Source of the DNA: Cardinalis cardinalis
Lineage: Eukaryota > Chordata > Aves > Passeriformes > Cardinalidae
Reading direction: 5' to 3'
Assembly: GCA_014549065.1 (NCBI GenBank)
Contig: JACDOX010000001.1
Coordinates: 4,765,481 to 4,829,480 of the forward strand
Length of the DNA stretch: 64,000 nucleotides
Part shown: positions 11,701 to 24,753 of the stretch, piece after piece
Layout of the letters: every line of letters begins with the position of its first letter
How positions within the stretch are numbered: position 1 is the first letter of the stretch
Position numbers and translations under genes: made by a program
The notes under the pieces: generated by a model
Database searches by the model: none
The model's input: the letters and a program-made list of their open reading frames with translations, nothing else
Told to the model about the DNA's origin: nothing

Positions 11701-13537
11701 CCAGCTGAGGGACCAGGTGCTGCCCTGGAGGTGGCAGATTGCAAGCTGGGTTGGAGATACTTGTTTTCCATGCAGTGGTGTTACACCATGTTTCTAGGTG
11801 GGGGAAAAGTAGAGTTTATAATCTTTCTAAAGGATAATGTTTTTATGCTGCCTTCTTAGGTGCAAAGGAAGAGAATCCCCATCACCCTGGTGTTGTCCTT
11901 GGCCTTGTGAGGAGGAGAGAGGAGGCTTGCCTGGTCCTCCTGTGGAGGTCAGAGAGGATCTTAAAATTTGCTATGTTGCAACACAATCAAATTTGGTAAC
12001 TGTGGGCCAGATTTTGGGCTTTTTGTTTGTTTTGGAAAGTGACATAATTTCNTTTATTTATCATTCAGAGGAGAATCCTGCTGCACTTTCTTATCTGTCT
12101 GGAAGCATATCTTGAATAGAGACGGTAAAATTGGTCTCTTCTAAAAGGATATAGATTGTTTGTTGGTTGTTTTGCTGTTTTATTTCTGATCACTTTGGGG
12201 TTGGAAAGTATTTATCCTTGAGGTTTGTTCTCCCCTCTTCACCACCCTGACCAAACATGTTTCTCCCCACTAACCATTCACATTTTCTGTTGCTCTGTTG
12301 GTTTGTCCTTATTTATTTATTTGCACAGAGGTGCAGCACCCTGGGGGATGACTCAGATGTTCAAAAATAGGAGTGCATGGTTAGTCAGAGGTGGCCACAA
12401 ACCTAGACAATGCTTCCCAAGGGTTAGCTCTCCCTTTTGGTTTCTTTTGTTTTCTTTTCTTTCAGACATTTGTCTCCAGGAGCTCAGAGGCTGCAGCTGG
12501 GATTTCTTTTTTTCCTTCGTGCGGGGTTGGTAACCGTGATTTGTGAGCCAAAGAGTTGAATCATATTTCCATGAATAAAGTCATCACAGTATCAACGTGA
12601 TGCCTTTTCAAAACACAGGAATTAAGAGCTAGTTTAATTTAATTTAGTTGGAACCCTCCACCATTTTTATTAAACATAAACACAACGTAAGTTGCTAAAA
12701 GCCTCTGAGAGATTTATTAAGGCTCCTAATTTAAGTCTTGTAGAAAAGTCTTCCAAGATTATACAATGAATAGATTTTTCATTCCACTGAGGGTTTGGAA
12801 TTTTTTTTCCCCATTTAAATGTAGTTTGAAGTGCTGCCTGGGAACACACCGTAATAATTTAAATAATCACACGTCTTCTGTTAGAAGTAGGGCTGCTCTG
12901 GCTGCCGTGGTTGTTAACCTGGGAACAGATGATTGGAATGATGGGCTCTAGTCTGATGTGTCACCTCACTTGGGCGGATATTAACATGCAATTCTTCAAA
13001 GGATTGCATGGACTGCCATAATCTCTGCAAAAGAGACACTGAAGTCTCTGGCAGTGTCTAGTAACTTCCTCCTTTATGTCGATGGGACTTTGCATATTTA
13101 AAAGACATGTTCAGCATTTTCCATGTTTAAATCTGTTGAAACCAACCTGATTTTGCTGCTGCATGCCAGCCAAAGCTCTGTCCTCCTCTGCCTTTAACTG
13201 ATTTATGAATAATTTACCAAAGAGTGCTCTCAATTATGCAACATCACTTTTAGTGCTCCCCTGGGTTGTGGCCTGAGCCAGCTGCAGTTGGACACCACTG
13301 GCATCCACCTCCTGATCTTCACCAGCTGATAAGTAAGTGATGGGCAGAGATGTGGGGCTCTGTGAGGGCCACCCTGCCACTGCCCTCGATGCCCCAGGGG
13401 TGTCTGGTGAGTCCATGGTGAGCCCATTGCATCTGGAAGGGAAACAGAGATGCTGCACCAGCAACCTTTCAGCATTCCTGCTGTTTGTCACTTTGGAATG
13501 GGGAAAGAGCCACCCACTCTAATTAGAAGAAAGTTGG
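8703..13537. other. Unique non-coding sequence
   Basis: No gene or transposon is recognised. A TG/TA-rich tract with a palindrome lies at 8937-9025. A strong acceptor-like tract ends at 11028 (cccctttgcag), but no convincing exon follows. From about 12600 to 13160 the sequence is AT-rich with many homeodomain-type words and few repeats, which resembles conserved non-coding DNA. Confidence 0.5.
8937..9025. repeat. TG/TA-rich low-complexity tract with 18-bp palindrome
   Basis: Alternating TA, TG and CA dinucleotides interrupted by other bases. It contains GTGTGTATATATACACAC at 9005-9022, which is its own reverse complement. Decayed microsatellite. Confidence 0.75.
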
Positions 13538-13569
13538 TTAATGAAACAACTTTAAAGTTGTTTAATTAA
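13538..13569. repeat. 32-bp near-perfect inverted repeat
   Basis: The left arm ttaatgaaacaacttt (13538-13553) and right arm aaagttgtttaattaa (13554-13569) are reverse complements with a single mismatch (position 6 of the left arm) and no spacer. It could form a cruciform, or bind a dimeric factor, since each end carries a TTAAT word. Confidence 0.9.
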
Positions 13570-13726
13570 AAGNAAGTTCACAAGTGTTTAATGCAGAAAA
13601 CATTTTTCCATTGCTTTCTGGGCTGTATAAGAAAGAAGAAACAGCAGGATTTTTACACAGGGACTTCATCCTTAAATTAATGATGCTGTCCCAGGAAAAA
13701 AGAAATTATGGGGATTGCCCAATGTT

Positions 13727-13767
13727 NNNNNNNNNNNNNNNNNNNNNNNTTTTTTTTTTTTTTTTTT
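13727..13767. other. Assembly gap (23 N) followed by poly-T (18)
   Basis: Ns occupy 13727-13749 and an unbroken run of 18 T occupies 13750-13767. The gap is probably a homopolymer or low-complexity stretch that could not be assembled, and its true length is unknown. Confidence 0.9.
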
Positions 13768-16751
13768 AGTTTTTAAAAATGAAATTGTTTGTGACACTTT
13801 TTTAGTCTGGCTCTTATCTGCTCATGTGTCTCTGTGAGATAATGCTGGTAAACTCTTTTGAACAGTTCTACTGAAATTAATTACATTAGCTTCCAGGAAA
13901 AGAAATTGCAAGCACTTTATGACTTCTGGATGATATTTATTGTCATGTTAGCTTATAAAACCATATTTGTTTTTTTAAAGTAAGGATAAAAAAAAGAATC
14001 CTGTATTAATTTCCTCAAAAAATAGAATTCAAATGAACAGTCACTTATAAACTATCTGTAGCTTAAAAGTATATCAAAAAGCATCAAAGGGAAGATGTGG
14101 GATGTTCTTTACCTTTAGCATTTTAAGAACAGTAANTTAAATAAATCTGAGATGTGCTGGTTAAACAAAATACTACTCATAGGAGAAAGCAACAATTGTG
14201 GTAAGAAAAGGGAGAAAATGTTTGTTTTTCTGTGCAGGATCCAGTTAATGAGAAAGAAGCACTAGCTTGCAGTCAGGAGCCATCCTGGGGGAAACAGGTT
14301 GTATGGACAGAGAGGGCTGATGGTGGGCAACAGAGACAAATGTCAGTCTAAGTGAGACTTCACTTTGCNACGACCAGGGTGACAAACTCCCACTCTCCTG
14401 GTACCTTCTGGTGCTGAGCAGGCTCCAGAGATGTACCCAGTCCAGGTGCAGTCACAGGCAGAGCAGTCGCTCAGGGAGCATTAAGCTGTCGAAGGCACTT
14501 AAGGCCTTCCTCCATTGGATAGCTGAACTGGATGTGTTGGAAGGCTCCAATTTCGTTGTGGGTACCACTGGTGGGACATGTAGCANGTACAGCTGGCTAG
14601 AGCAAGAAGTTGGGGATGTCCAAGGAAAGCTTTCCCAGCTGGGGCTGAGGCCTGCAGTACCTCTTGAGTTCCCTTCTGCTGGAAAAANGTCACTGGGAAA
14701 GCACCACATGGAAGTAAAAATCCATGCACAAGAGTGTCTTAACGTTTGTGAGTTGGGAAATCAGTCATGAGGTTACCTGTGTGACTTTACTGGTGAGCTT
14801 TGTTAAGGGCTTTGACACAACCTCATTAATTTTTTCCCTTNCTTTCTCTCCATTATCCTCACTGCTCCCTGTTAGTGATAAAACTTGTGAACACTATAGA
14901 AAAGTTAAAACAGCCTTCAGATGTTTNGAGATGACTCTGATTGTTTTTTTTTTTTATTCTGAGAATTTGCTGTTTGTTACTATTTAAAATACTCAAGTCT
15001 TGTTTTTTACACTCATTGACTTCAGCTGGTACTGAATGCTCAGCATGTCTACAAATTACCCCTGAGGTGTCAGGTAGCACATCCAGAGGATGCAAGTTTT
15101 ATAAGCTTTTGAGCACTATTGATTAGTTCATTAGATGTATCTGCATCACTCCAGTAACCCCCACAAAGGCTGGACTTGACTCTGTTTTTCTAAGACAGAA
15201 TTCAAGTATAATTTTATTTCCTCCTTCTAAAGCCTTTCCTCTGTTTTGCACACTGTGGCCTCCCTTAAAAATGTAACATTTGTCTCATGCAGGATGTTGT
15301 TTTAATAGAACAAAATGGGTGTTTTGGAAAGAAANTTATGTTGTGTGTGTGAAAATATATAATACAAATTTTTAAGGAAGACTGCCCATTAATGTCTTTT
15401 TTATAATATTATAATTATTTTCCTTCCTCTTTTTTCTCCTTTTTTTTTCCTTTATTGGAGCTGTCTCACAGTGCAGATCTCTGCTACTTGAGCTCCTGGT
15501 GCTGCTTACAGCAATGGAGTTGCTCCTTGGGGCACGTGTGGGCTCCACACCTTTACAGGGAGGGGACAAGGCATACATATTCCATGTGGGTTTCTCAGAC
15601 ATTTACAGACTGAGGCAGCATGCTGAGCCTCCGGGCTGCAGGGCTGTACTCTCATTCTCTGGTGAATCCCAAGCTGTCTCACCATTTTCTCACTGCAGTA
15701 TGCCACTCCTGTGAGTGCACTATTCCAGGATGGGAAGTGGCACATCTGCCTTGGGCTGTTTGGAGCTAGCTCAGCAGCTCACTGTCCCANGATGCCCGTG
15801 GTACCCAAACAGTGCTAAGGGGCTGAGGATTTTGTCAAGGCAAACATGTCTGAACTCACATCCTGGAGATGGAAGGCACTGTAATAACCCCATAATACAC
15901 CAGCAGGCTTTGAGAGGAAATAATGGTGGTTTTTATTTCTCCTTTTTTACTCCTGTTACCCACATTTTGTCTCTTCTACCTGTTGCAGGCACAGTTTCAC
16001 TACAGCTGGTGCATGAGCAGGAATAGCTGTGGTGTTTTGGGCTGTCATCAGCAGACTCTTCGTAGAAGAGGTGGGACATCAGGCTGGCCTGGCAAACCTG
16101 CTGCTGCTTGGTGGCCATTTTNACTATGCATTCTCTTCTCTGAGTTTTGAAGCTGAGAAAAGAGTTTTCTAATGAGTATGAACTGTGTGGGAGGAAATAG
16201 ATGCAGGGGTTTAGGCTTGTTTCTTTCAGTGTTTTTGCTGGGGGAGTATCAGAGAAGGGGGACTGAGAAGGGGGAAAGCTGGGATATGGACAGTTATCAG
16301 ATCAGTGGGTTTTGGAAGCCTTCACACTTTACATCTGGAAATCACTTAAATACAACACAGAGTGTTTTGTTCTAAATTATAGTGAACAGACAGAACATCT
16401 ACTGTTTGCTTATTAGCTATTNATAACATAATTTTCTGTGTTGGTGCTGGATAGAAGAAGATACTTTGAAGTAAAGGAAAAAGCAGAGAAGCTCTTAAAT
16501 AAACTGTCCTCCCCTTCTGTAGCTGGCTCAAGCACTCTGTTGAAGCATTGCTGTTCCGTGCCCCTGTTCCTTGGTGCTTACAGATTAAACATTTGAAAAG
16601 ATGCAATCNCTGTTTGTTCCCAGTTGCAAAATGGTGGTGACCTTCAGACTCAGCCACCTTTGCTTTATTGCTTCCAGCANGACACAAACTTTTACCTTAT
16701 GTCCACCTAAAAGCAGTTGCTTTTATTTTCATGTCTTTCATTCATTTTTAG

Positions 16752-16787
16752 TGCTCCTGATGATGATGATCCAATAGTGATGTGCAA
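16752..16787 (+). other. Candidate 36-nt micro-exon (unidentified)
   Basis: A pyrimidine-rich tract of about 30 bases ends in AG at 16750-16751. It is followed by 36 nt and then GTATCA, a plausible donor. Read with the first base closing a previous codon, the stretch encodes APDDDDPIVMC plus the first two bases of a lysine codon if the reading ran on. The length is a multiple of three, as is usual for regulated micro-exons. I do not recognise the protein, and no partner exon is visible in the window. Such a pattern can arise by chance in 64 kb. Confidence 0.15.
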
Positions 16788-19700
16788 GTATCAGGATCTT
16801 TACTTTTTCCAGCCTAAATGGCCTTCTTTGTATTTGACTTGGAGATCAATTAGTGAGCTAAAAAGAAATGCCTTGTGTTCTGAATCCCAATCCACTTTTT
16901 GCTACTTTTTACTATAGGTGAATTTTTCCTAAAGTAATTGCTGAATCTCTTTCATTGATCTCTGAATTTCTTCTGGCTGGTGTCCCTCTAGCAAGGCAGA
17001 AACTAAAGACCATGGCATTTTCCACATGTAGCTGTACCAAAGTTGGGAAATGGGCAATGCTTGTTCCGTGCATGCTCCCTGATATATTTGCTTTACCACA
17101 GCTTTAGCAGGGGAAAGGGGAGAAGACACTGGGCTTCCACCCAAATTNTTTTTGTGGATTAGTACACAGTACAGGTGCCCCAAGAGCTGCAGCTTACACN
17201 CCAAGAAGGTAAGAGTTTGTGGCAGAAAGGTGGAGCTACATGGGCAGGGGAGAGGTCAAGGCTTCTGAAGCTAGATTCACTGTTGAAACCAAAGTCTTGT
17301 GTAATGAACAGCTGCATGCAGAGGGGAAAGTGGATTCACTTCTGTTGCTNTTTTACAGTGAGCTTCGCTCTTTTAACACTCGGTTGAGGATGTTTTCTGA
17401 AAAGAGCAGTGGATTCTGTCTCCTTCTATCTTCTCTTAGTGTTACTAGAGGGAAAAGTTAGCTAAAATTATTAACGACATAACTTCTGGCAGGGTTCAAT
17501 AAGTTTTTGACTCTTAATGTGGTACAGATAAGCAGAAACATTTTCATTTCACTGAACATGAGGCTCAGGGGAAATTTTGTTTCTTGTATATTTTGTGGCA
17601 TTAACAAAACACAGTTTACAGTGAATAAACTGAGTTGAAAGCTTGTGGGTTATGTTTCTCAAGAAATTACTTGGTTTTTTTTAGTTTCATTCTACCTAGC
17701 ATAATGTTACCAGGGGAATTTATTGTACTCCAGAGCATGAGATTTTCAGGAAACTTCACTNTATTTTTACAAATACCATAGGATTAATTCTAAAGTTGAA
17801 ACTTACTCTGTAGGTACCATTTTTGTCTTGATGANTGGCCAAAGCTTGTGGTTTGTATTACAACAAAAACAAAGAGTAAACTCTGCCACCTTTCATTTAC
17901 AGCCTGTGGAATACTCTCTTGACTCCACCTTTACTGCCACACACATACAGTGTAATGTGCATATTTTACTTGAAAGCNAATATCTCAGTATATCTTTTCC
18001 TTAGCAAAAATGGAGGTAGGGAGAAAAACCAATAAAATCCTGTATGCCTATTTTTAGTTTTAGTGCGGGATGGGAATTAAGTANAATATAATGCAAGATA
18101 TTTGGATCCTGAAGTAAATAAACCAGATCTTTTTTCTACTTCAAATAAAGGTTGTTCCCTCTGTGTTCCTTAAATATTAGATCTCTTTAATTCCTTTGGA
18201 AAAAGGTGGATATAGTTACAGCTNTTGGTAAAAATAGCATTATTAAAATCTTGCTTAGTACACAGGGTACCTATGTAGGTGATTGTTGTAATTCTGGTCT
18301 TAAGGCATGATATACCTCGAGTCTCTCCCTATTCCCTGTGACTGTATGCAGGTGTTGATCTTCTGGTGCCTGGGAATGGCTGCTGGGATTCTCCCTCTTC
18401 CAGACCCAGCTCTTCTGTCTGCAGCACCCTGTGGACCAGCTCTTGAAGCCTGAACGGATTTCAACCCTGGCATTTCCCTTTTCAGGAAATACCAACCGTG
18501 TATAGTGCAGCCACCTGGTGCATTTGTTAAACTCTAGGCTATTTGTAGTGAGAACAAGGTCAGGGACAAGAACTAAAGAAAGGGGAAAAAATAATTTGAA
18601 CAACAAGAGGACCTCACACTCAAGCAATTTAAGTCAGGCTGACAGCTGACAGTTTGTCCAATGCACTAACCCCAAGATCAGGGCAGTTTAGGGTTTTTTG
18701 CAGGTAACTATTGACATGCGACCTTCCCACATCCTGGCAGGTACCTTTTTATACAGCCTATGATCTCTTACTTTATTCATATCCTAATCATGACAAAAAG
18801 CTGTGTAACTCTAAACCTGGGCTAGGGAAATAATATCCTCACAGCTTTTAATAGATTATGACTAACCTCTTGACCCCATTTTGTTGCCTGGAAGATAAAA
18901 TTAAAACATGATTTCATCATTGCTGCTTCTTGAGGAGTCAAGCAGAAAATTCAATTACTATTACAGCTGCCAGATTATGTTCTGTGCCTGTGATTTGTTG
19001 TTTTGTGAGCTGTTCTAGCTCAGCATGAATTTCCACAGTTTCAGTTAAATAAATTTACTTATAAATTATCTCAGTGCACATGGATGCAGATTGACACTTA
19101 AGAAATGAACATTCAGCAAAGCTCTGATTCAACAAAGTCTTTTGAAGTGCTCATTAAAGCCATTATAATNTGTTATTTAGATGTAACCTGAAGTGCTGAG
19201 TGCCAGCAGTAAGTGCAGTACATCATAGTTTACTCCTATGTGTGCCTACCTGCTTGGTTCCACCTCTGTGAGGTATGCAAGAGGAGATCAGCTTTAAATG
19301 AATTAGCTGAGCTCTTTAAATCAAAAGGAAAGATTTATTTCCTCCATGGAAATTACTTTGAGGTATCAGGTTTTGTGAGAGAGGATGCAATGATTCATGT
19401 CACTGGCAGGATGCTCAGAACAATTTTCTCCTTTCTTTGACTCAGATTAAGAANTTGCTGGACATGAACATCTTGGCCTTCATTCCAGCCATCTTCCTTG
19501 GAGTGTTTAGAGGTCTTCTAGGAGCTTCCTTTTCCCCCTTAAATTTAAAGATGAATCAATTACNTTTGCAGTTCTTTAATTCAATTCCAAAATTGTCCCT
19601 TGGAAAAATNAGCCTTTTGGAAACTGCGCTTATCTTTGTAAAAAAATAACATTGTTCTCTTAATTATATAACNTTTACAGAGACTAATGAGGGTGGGTCA

Positions 19701-19789
19701 AAAACTGCTGGATGGGAAAATGAATCTGACCTGCTGGTACTTAACAATGTGCAACAGAGTAAAGAAAATGTGGATTTTCAAAATGCATA

Positions 19790-19830
19790 TATGTATTTAA
19801 TGTTGATACATATNTATTTAATGTTGGTAC
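19790..19830. repeat. 21-bp tandem duplication
   Basis: TATGTATTTAATGTTGATAC at 19790-19809 is followed by TATNTATTTAATGTTGGTAC at 19811-19830, with one clear mismatch and one N. Local slippage duplication. Confidence 0.85.
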
Positions 19831-20225
19831 AAGAATAGGCAAGATGTTTTTTTCTTTGTTTGGTTTGATTTGNTTTGTATGCTCGAAGTATTTTACCTGT
19901 AGAATCACTCTCCTGCTGCTCTTCTGCTCTGCTGACACTTTATCAGCTTAGTGGCACATAGCAGTTGTGTTGGTGTGCTTTAGCATTTATTTGCAATCTN
20001 TGGAGAGCTTGAATGTCCTGATAAGACATGATTGAGCCAGTTTANATCTAGGCTTTGGAATTTCCATTTGGCATCATACGCCTTTGGGGAGAGTCATGTC
20101 ATTGGAAAAGAAAGGGTATAGGCAAAGGGTTCCTGTATTTTGAATGTTTTAATGCTTTTCAGTTTTATGCTTTGGTTATAGCTTAAGCATGTTGTTATGA
20201 AGAACATTATGACCTNAACAATCCT

Positions 20226-20600
20226 ATAAAACAGGTTGAGAGAGTTAGGTTTGTTCAGCCTGGAGCAGAGAAGGCTCTGGTGAGCCTTAGAGCAGCTTCC
20301 AATACCTTAAGGGGGCTGTGGAAAGGATGGAGANGGACTTTTCATAAGAACATGTAGTGATGGAATGGGGGGAATGGCTTCAAACTTAAAAAGGGCGGGT
20401 TTAAATTCAATATTAGAAGAAATTCTTGACTGTGAAGGTGGGGAGACACTGGACAAGCTTAATCAGGGAAGTTGTGTACTCCATCCCTGGAAGTGCTCAA
20501 GGCCAGGTTGGTCTAGTGGAAGGTGTCCCTGCTCATGGCAGGGGTATTGGAACTAAATGATCTTTCAGGTCTCTTTCATNGCAAACCATTCTATGATTAA
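20226..20600 (+). mobile_element. CR1 LINE 3' end
   Basis: It opens with 'ttgttcagcctggagcagag', passes 'ccaataccttaagggggc', 'acatgtagtgatgg', 'ggaagtgctcaaggccagg' and 'tctagtggaaggtgtccctg', and ends 'aaccattctatgatt'. This is the late ORF2 and 3' end of CR1, close to the subfamily at 4398-5083. A short deletion removes the 'ttggatggggctttgagcaac' part before 'tctagtgg'. It is 5'-truncated, and the frame is broken. Confidence 0.93.
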
Positions 20601-21374
20601 ATGTGAAGAAAGAAAATCTTCAGAACTTTTCTTCTGCACTTTTAGTAAATTGAGCATATTTGAGATTCTCTGGAAGTTTCTTTAGTAAATACCTACTTGT
20701 CAAAAGTTTTCTTTATTTCCATTGTTTTTGAGGAATTGTTTCTGAGGAGTTTTCCAGTCTTTTTAAGTGTTGAGATAACTTATCTTTAGGGAAACTGGTG
20801 CACACTGAAGCCCCTTTCTTTTGCCCTCTTATAGGCAGACTTTCCAGTATGTTTAATGTATGCCATATCTGATTTTTTGTATATCTTGCTTTCTTTTCTC
20901 CCCCTGCTGGAGAGAGGATTGCTCAGCTGAAGACCAGTGAGTTGGTTGTAGAGNTACTCTCCTCCCATCAGCCCAGACATCCCTTCAGCAGCTTCCACTC
21001 TGAGCCAGCAAAAATACNTAAGTTTCAGGGAAAGGCAATCACNTTGACTTGCATTGACAGCCTGCATGATCCTGGGAGGAAAACAATATTTTGAATATGC
21101 GAGAGGAAACTTTTAGAGCTAAAAGTGTNAGTAACTGTAGGTTGAGGCCCATAGCCAAGTCTCTGTGAGCTCTCCAAAGACTGGTACAGATGGATGTTTC
21201 CCAATGGTTTAGCTCTCCATAGGGTCAGAAAGAGTGCATTTCATTTAGTTCTTGGAAGTTCTGTGTATGCTCTGACAATCCACCACCTCCTCTGCCTAGT
21301 CCTGCTCTTGGTCAGAGCAGCAATCTGCTGTTGGGTTCTCTGCTGGCTCATCAGAGGTGAAATCTGACCTGGCT

Positions 21375-21400
21375 AGGAGGAAGAGGAGGAGGAGGAGGGA
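21375..21400. repeat. GGA-rich microsatellite
   Basis: AGGAGGAAGAGGAGGAGGAG-type purine repeat on the plus strand. Simple sequence. Confidence 0.8.
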
Positions 21401-24400
21401 TGCCGGTGAAAGGGCTGTGCTGCAGCATGCCCGTGCTGATGATGACAGCTGAATTTCAGCTCCTCTTAGTGGCAGGATGCTGGCATTTCTGTTGGCAGCT
21501 GTGTTTGCTCACCATCTACTGANAGAACACAGCCCAATGAAGCTCACTTCCAGATTTTTGCTTCCACATTTGAAAGAGTAAGGTCAGTAAGGAAAACAGG
21601 AATTCTCATTTTTAGGGAGAGCCTTTCCCCTGCCCAGCCTTCTCATGTTGTGCTACAGCTTTGCTCCCCTATCTCTTTACAGGTTCATGGTTTGTGCTAC
21701 TGAGCACTGCAATGAGATGTCTTAACCAAAATCCAGTTTTCAGTCCAGCAGGGCAAGGAGCAGAGTCCCGTGTGTGACTCCCATTAGTCCTGTGGAAATG
21801 CTGTGGTTTCCCTCCGTTTGCAAGAGGCTGGGTTTGTAACCGTGACTGTTCTAACAATTTGGAGCTGGAGTGCTGTGCTTGACAGCCATTGCCCCTACCA
21901 TTGGGAAGCCTTTGGCTTTCTCATGGTGTGTTACAGAAACCTTGCACAAACTGCTTGAGCACATAAAAACCACTGCTTTTTACTCTCTGGAATAATAACC
22001 AAAACATGAATCCACACAAGCTGGTAAGAGCCAGTGTGTCAGAAGACACTACAGAATTGAACATAGGACCATCTAGCAAAGATTTAGTGCCAGACATAAA
22101 GAAAACACTAAGAAAACTCCTCTGAGTTATTTTATGCTGTTCAAGCAGTGCCTTGCTGACTCCAAAAGTTCATGGAGTGGTTAGCACCTTGCCAGCTCAT
22201 ACCTGAAAATGGGAGAACAGCATGTGTTTTGTAGGGCTGTGATGCTTATAAAGCTCTTCTGTATATATATTTTTTCCCCTTAATCCTGAATTTTTTAAAA
22301 ATTCTGCTTTTTTTTTTTTTATGTTAACTTTGTAGCATGAACTCTTATTCAGACTGTTTTTCCTTTTCTGTTAGCTGTAGAAGATCCTGCTCAGGTCACA
22401 GTCCTTATTTTATTATAACTTGGCAGAAAAAGGCAGGAAAGAAACTGTTTGATCTGAGAGAGAACCATGCAATTTTTTTTTTTTTAATAAACTCACATAA
22501 TGAGGCAGCTGAAAGAAACTATGTCACAGTGACTTTAACCAAAAATAATCTTGTATAAACCAGCTTGCATTTAAACTTGGAAAGAACCCATCGCAGTATC
22601 TTCCACACCCACAACATAACCCGGAGTACCATTCCTTTGACTGGAATTGAATATCTAATCTTCAGCCCATAGATTAGATGAAGCTGTCTTCTAAGAGCCC
22701 TACTGCCCCTTGGCCTGCATTTGCTTCTCCTCAATTCATCACCTTTTTCTCTGTGAGGAAATCACAATGTAGATAATGTTTTGCCAAGAATCTGGCAGAG
22801 CTATCTTTCTTTTTCTATTTTTTTTTAATCACGTTGACTAATGCTTCTGTTCCAAAAGCTCAGGGTTTCCATGGGCAGGGTGGACAGTTTAGGGATATAG
22901 GCATATATACTTAATATATAAGCTGTCAAAACTTTAAAGGGATACTTGAGAGGATTATTTTCCTTTCTACCTAGCTGTGAAGATAGGCTACTGCTTCAAA
23001 TGTGTAGCCACTGGCTCCAGGCTAGCTGTCCTTCTAGCACCCTTTGGACTTGAGAGTTTTGGCAAAAAGTTGACCTGGGTTTGAACTGTCCCAGAGTCAA
23101 GTTTTCAAAAACAAAACCTGACCTAAGCTTTGTGAAGACTGAGCTACTCCCAGTTTCATCTATCTGTTGTAGATGTGTTCTGCCCCATAGCTTGTAATCT
23201 TTGAGATACAGGGGAACAAAGGCTTGAGATACAATTGTCTGACAACTTGTCACAGCTGCACACAGCTGAATCTCGGCTTGAAGGTTTCCATAAATGTGCT
23301 TTCTGAGCTGTTTAATACCTATCCACAGAGGGGATGAAACCTTGTGCTTGGAAAATATATTACTCTGGTTGTGTGTTCCTGTAATTTTTCTCCAGACATC
23401 TACTGAAATATTTTCCAAATATCTTTTTATTTTGGGTGTATCTTCAATTGGTATAGAAATGCAAATTAATCTCAATTAAGATAACACCCTGAACATTAGT
23501 TTTGAATGAAATATAACTGNTATACTGAACTATATTATGATGAAAAATGCAGCACTGAAATGCAGTGCAGTCATCTCATATAAAAACTCCCTTTGCTTTT
23601 GGTGAATGCAAAGCAGCCAGTGAAAACTGCTTCTGCTCTGCTGTGTTCTGTTTCAAACATTTTTGGTTTCATTCATGTTTACTTCAAAATGGGCATGTGG
23701 ATAACGAGAAAGACCTGATAAAGTATCTTCAGCCCTTTGGATTGCAAGTCTATGTCTCCACCATGTAGCATATAATTAGCTTTAGGCTTTATAGCTGTCT
23801 AGTCTTGCTAGGATGTCTAGGAACATTTTCTGTTGATTAACTGAGTATTAATCCTGTCATAACATCCTCATGAAAGAAGGGAAGCAATAAGTTTGCAAGT
23901 TAGAAACAAGTCTTTAACTGTTCCTACTGACCAGGGACTACAGATTTGCATAAATGGGGAGGAATTTAAATTGAAATAATGGACCCTTTCTGACTCACAG
24001 CACACTTCTAAGTACCAATGGAAAAAAAAACTTGAGGGAAGACGCACAGATCCCGAGTCCCTGCTGNGCACAAGTGGCAGCCTGCAGAGAACTGGGTCTG
24101 GCTGCATCTCCACCCTCTGCCAGGGTGCAGGGTGGGCAGGCTGGCCGTGTGTAGAGCATTCCATGGGCTCCAAATCTTCCTGGAGGGACCAGTGCTCTCT
24201 GCCAGCCACAGAGCCAGAGGCCAGTCACCTGGTTGCAGCAGTCGCATCCCTGAAGTTAGATTGGAGGAATCTCAGCCTTACTCATTGCTAATGAGAAAAT
24301 GTGGGATACATGGCAGGACAAAAGGGCATTAGTGGGTTTAGATACTTTTCTTTCTTTGTTTTGTCCATCCTTACATCTCAGAATGGACTGTTTACTTAAT

Positions 24401-24739
24401 GCCTGCAGGTATGCATGACAACTGTTACAGGATATTTACTGTATTTCCTTCCCACTCTTCTCTTGAGTGTGAGAAATTGCCGCATGAGAAACAACTCGGA
24501 AACATAAGTGGGGAGGATCACCATGAGCNTATCTATGTGAATACAGCTATTAACTATTTCTTCCAGTTAGCTGTTACAAAGATTTCAGATGGAAAAAATT
24601 CAAAGGTGTGTCAGACCTGAGTATTTAAAATGAATTCATGTAGAGACACAAGTAACACTTAATCTTTTAATCACTGAAATTTAATCACACTTAAACTTTT
24701 CCAGTAAGAGGCATTTGCTGACATGTCCAAATAAGTAGT

Positions 24740-24753
24740 GGGGGGGGGGGGGG
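24740..24753. repeat. Poly-G run (14)
   Basis: An uninterrupted run of 14 G. Such runs are prone to length error in sequencing and to slippage in vivo. Confidence 0.9.

Larger units (their letters stand above)
13768..20225. other. Unique non-coding sequence
   Basis: No transposon or gene is recognised with confidence. A 36-bp exon-like stretch with good splice context lies at 16752-16787 (see the separate entry). A 21-bp tandem pair is at 19790-19830. Other frames are shorter than 120 codons and show no known domain. Confidence 0.5.
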
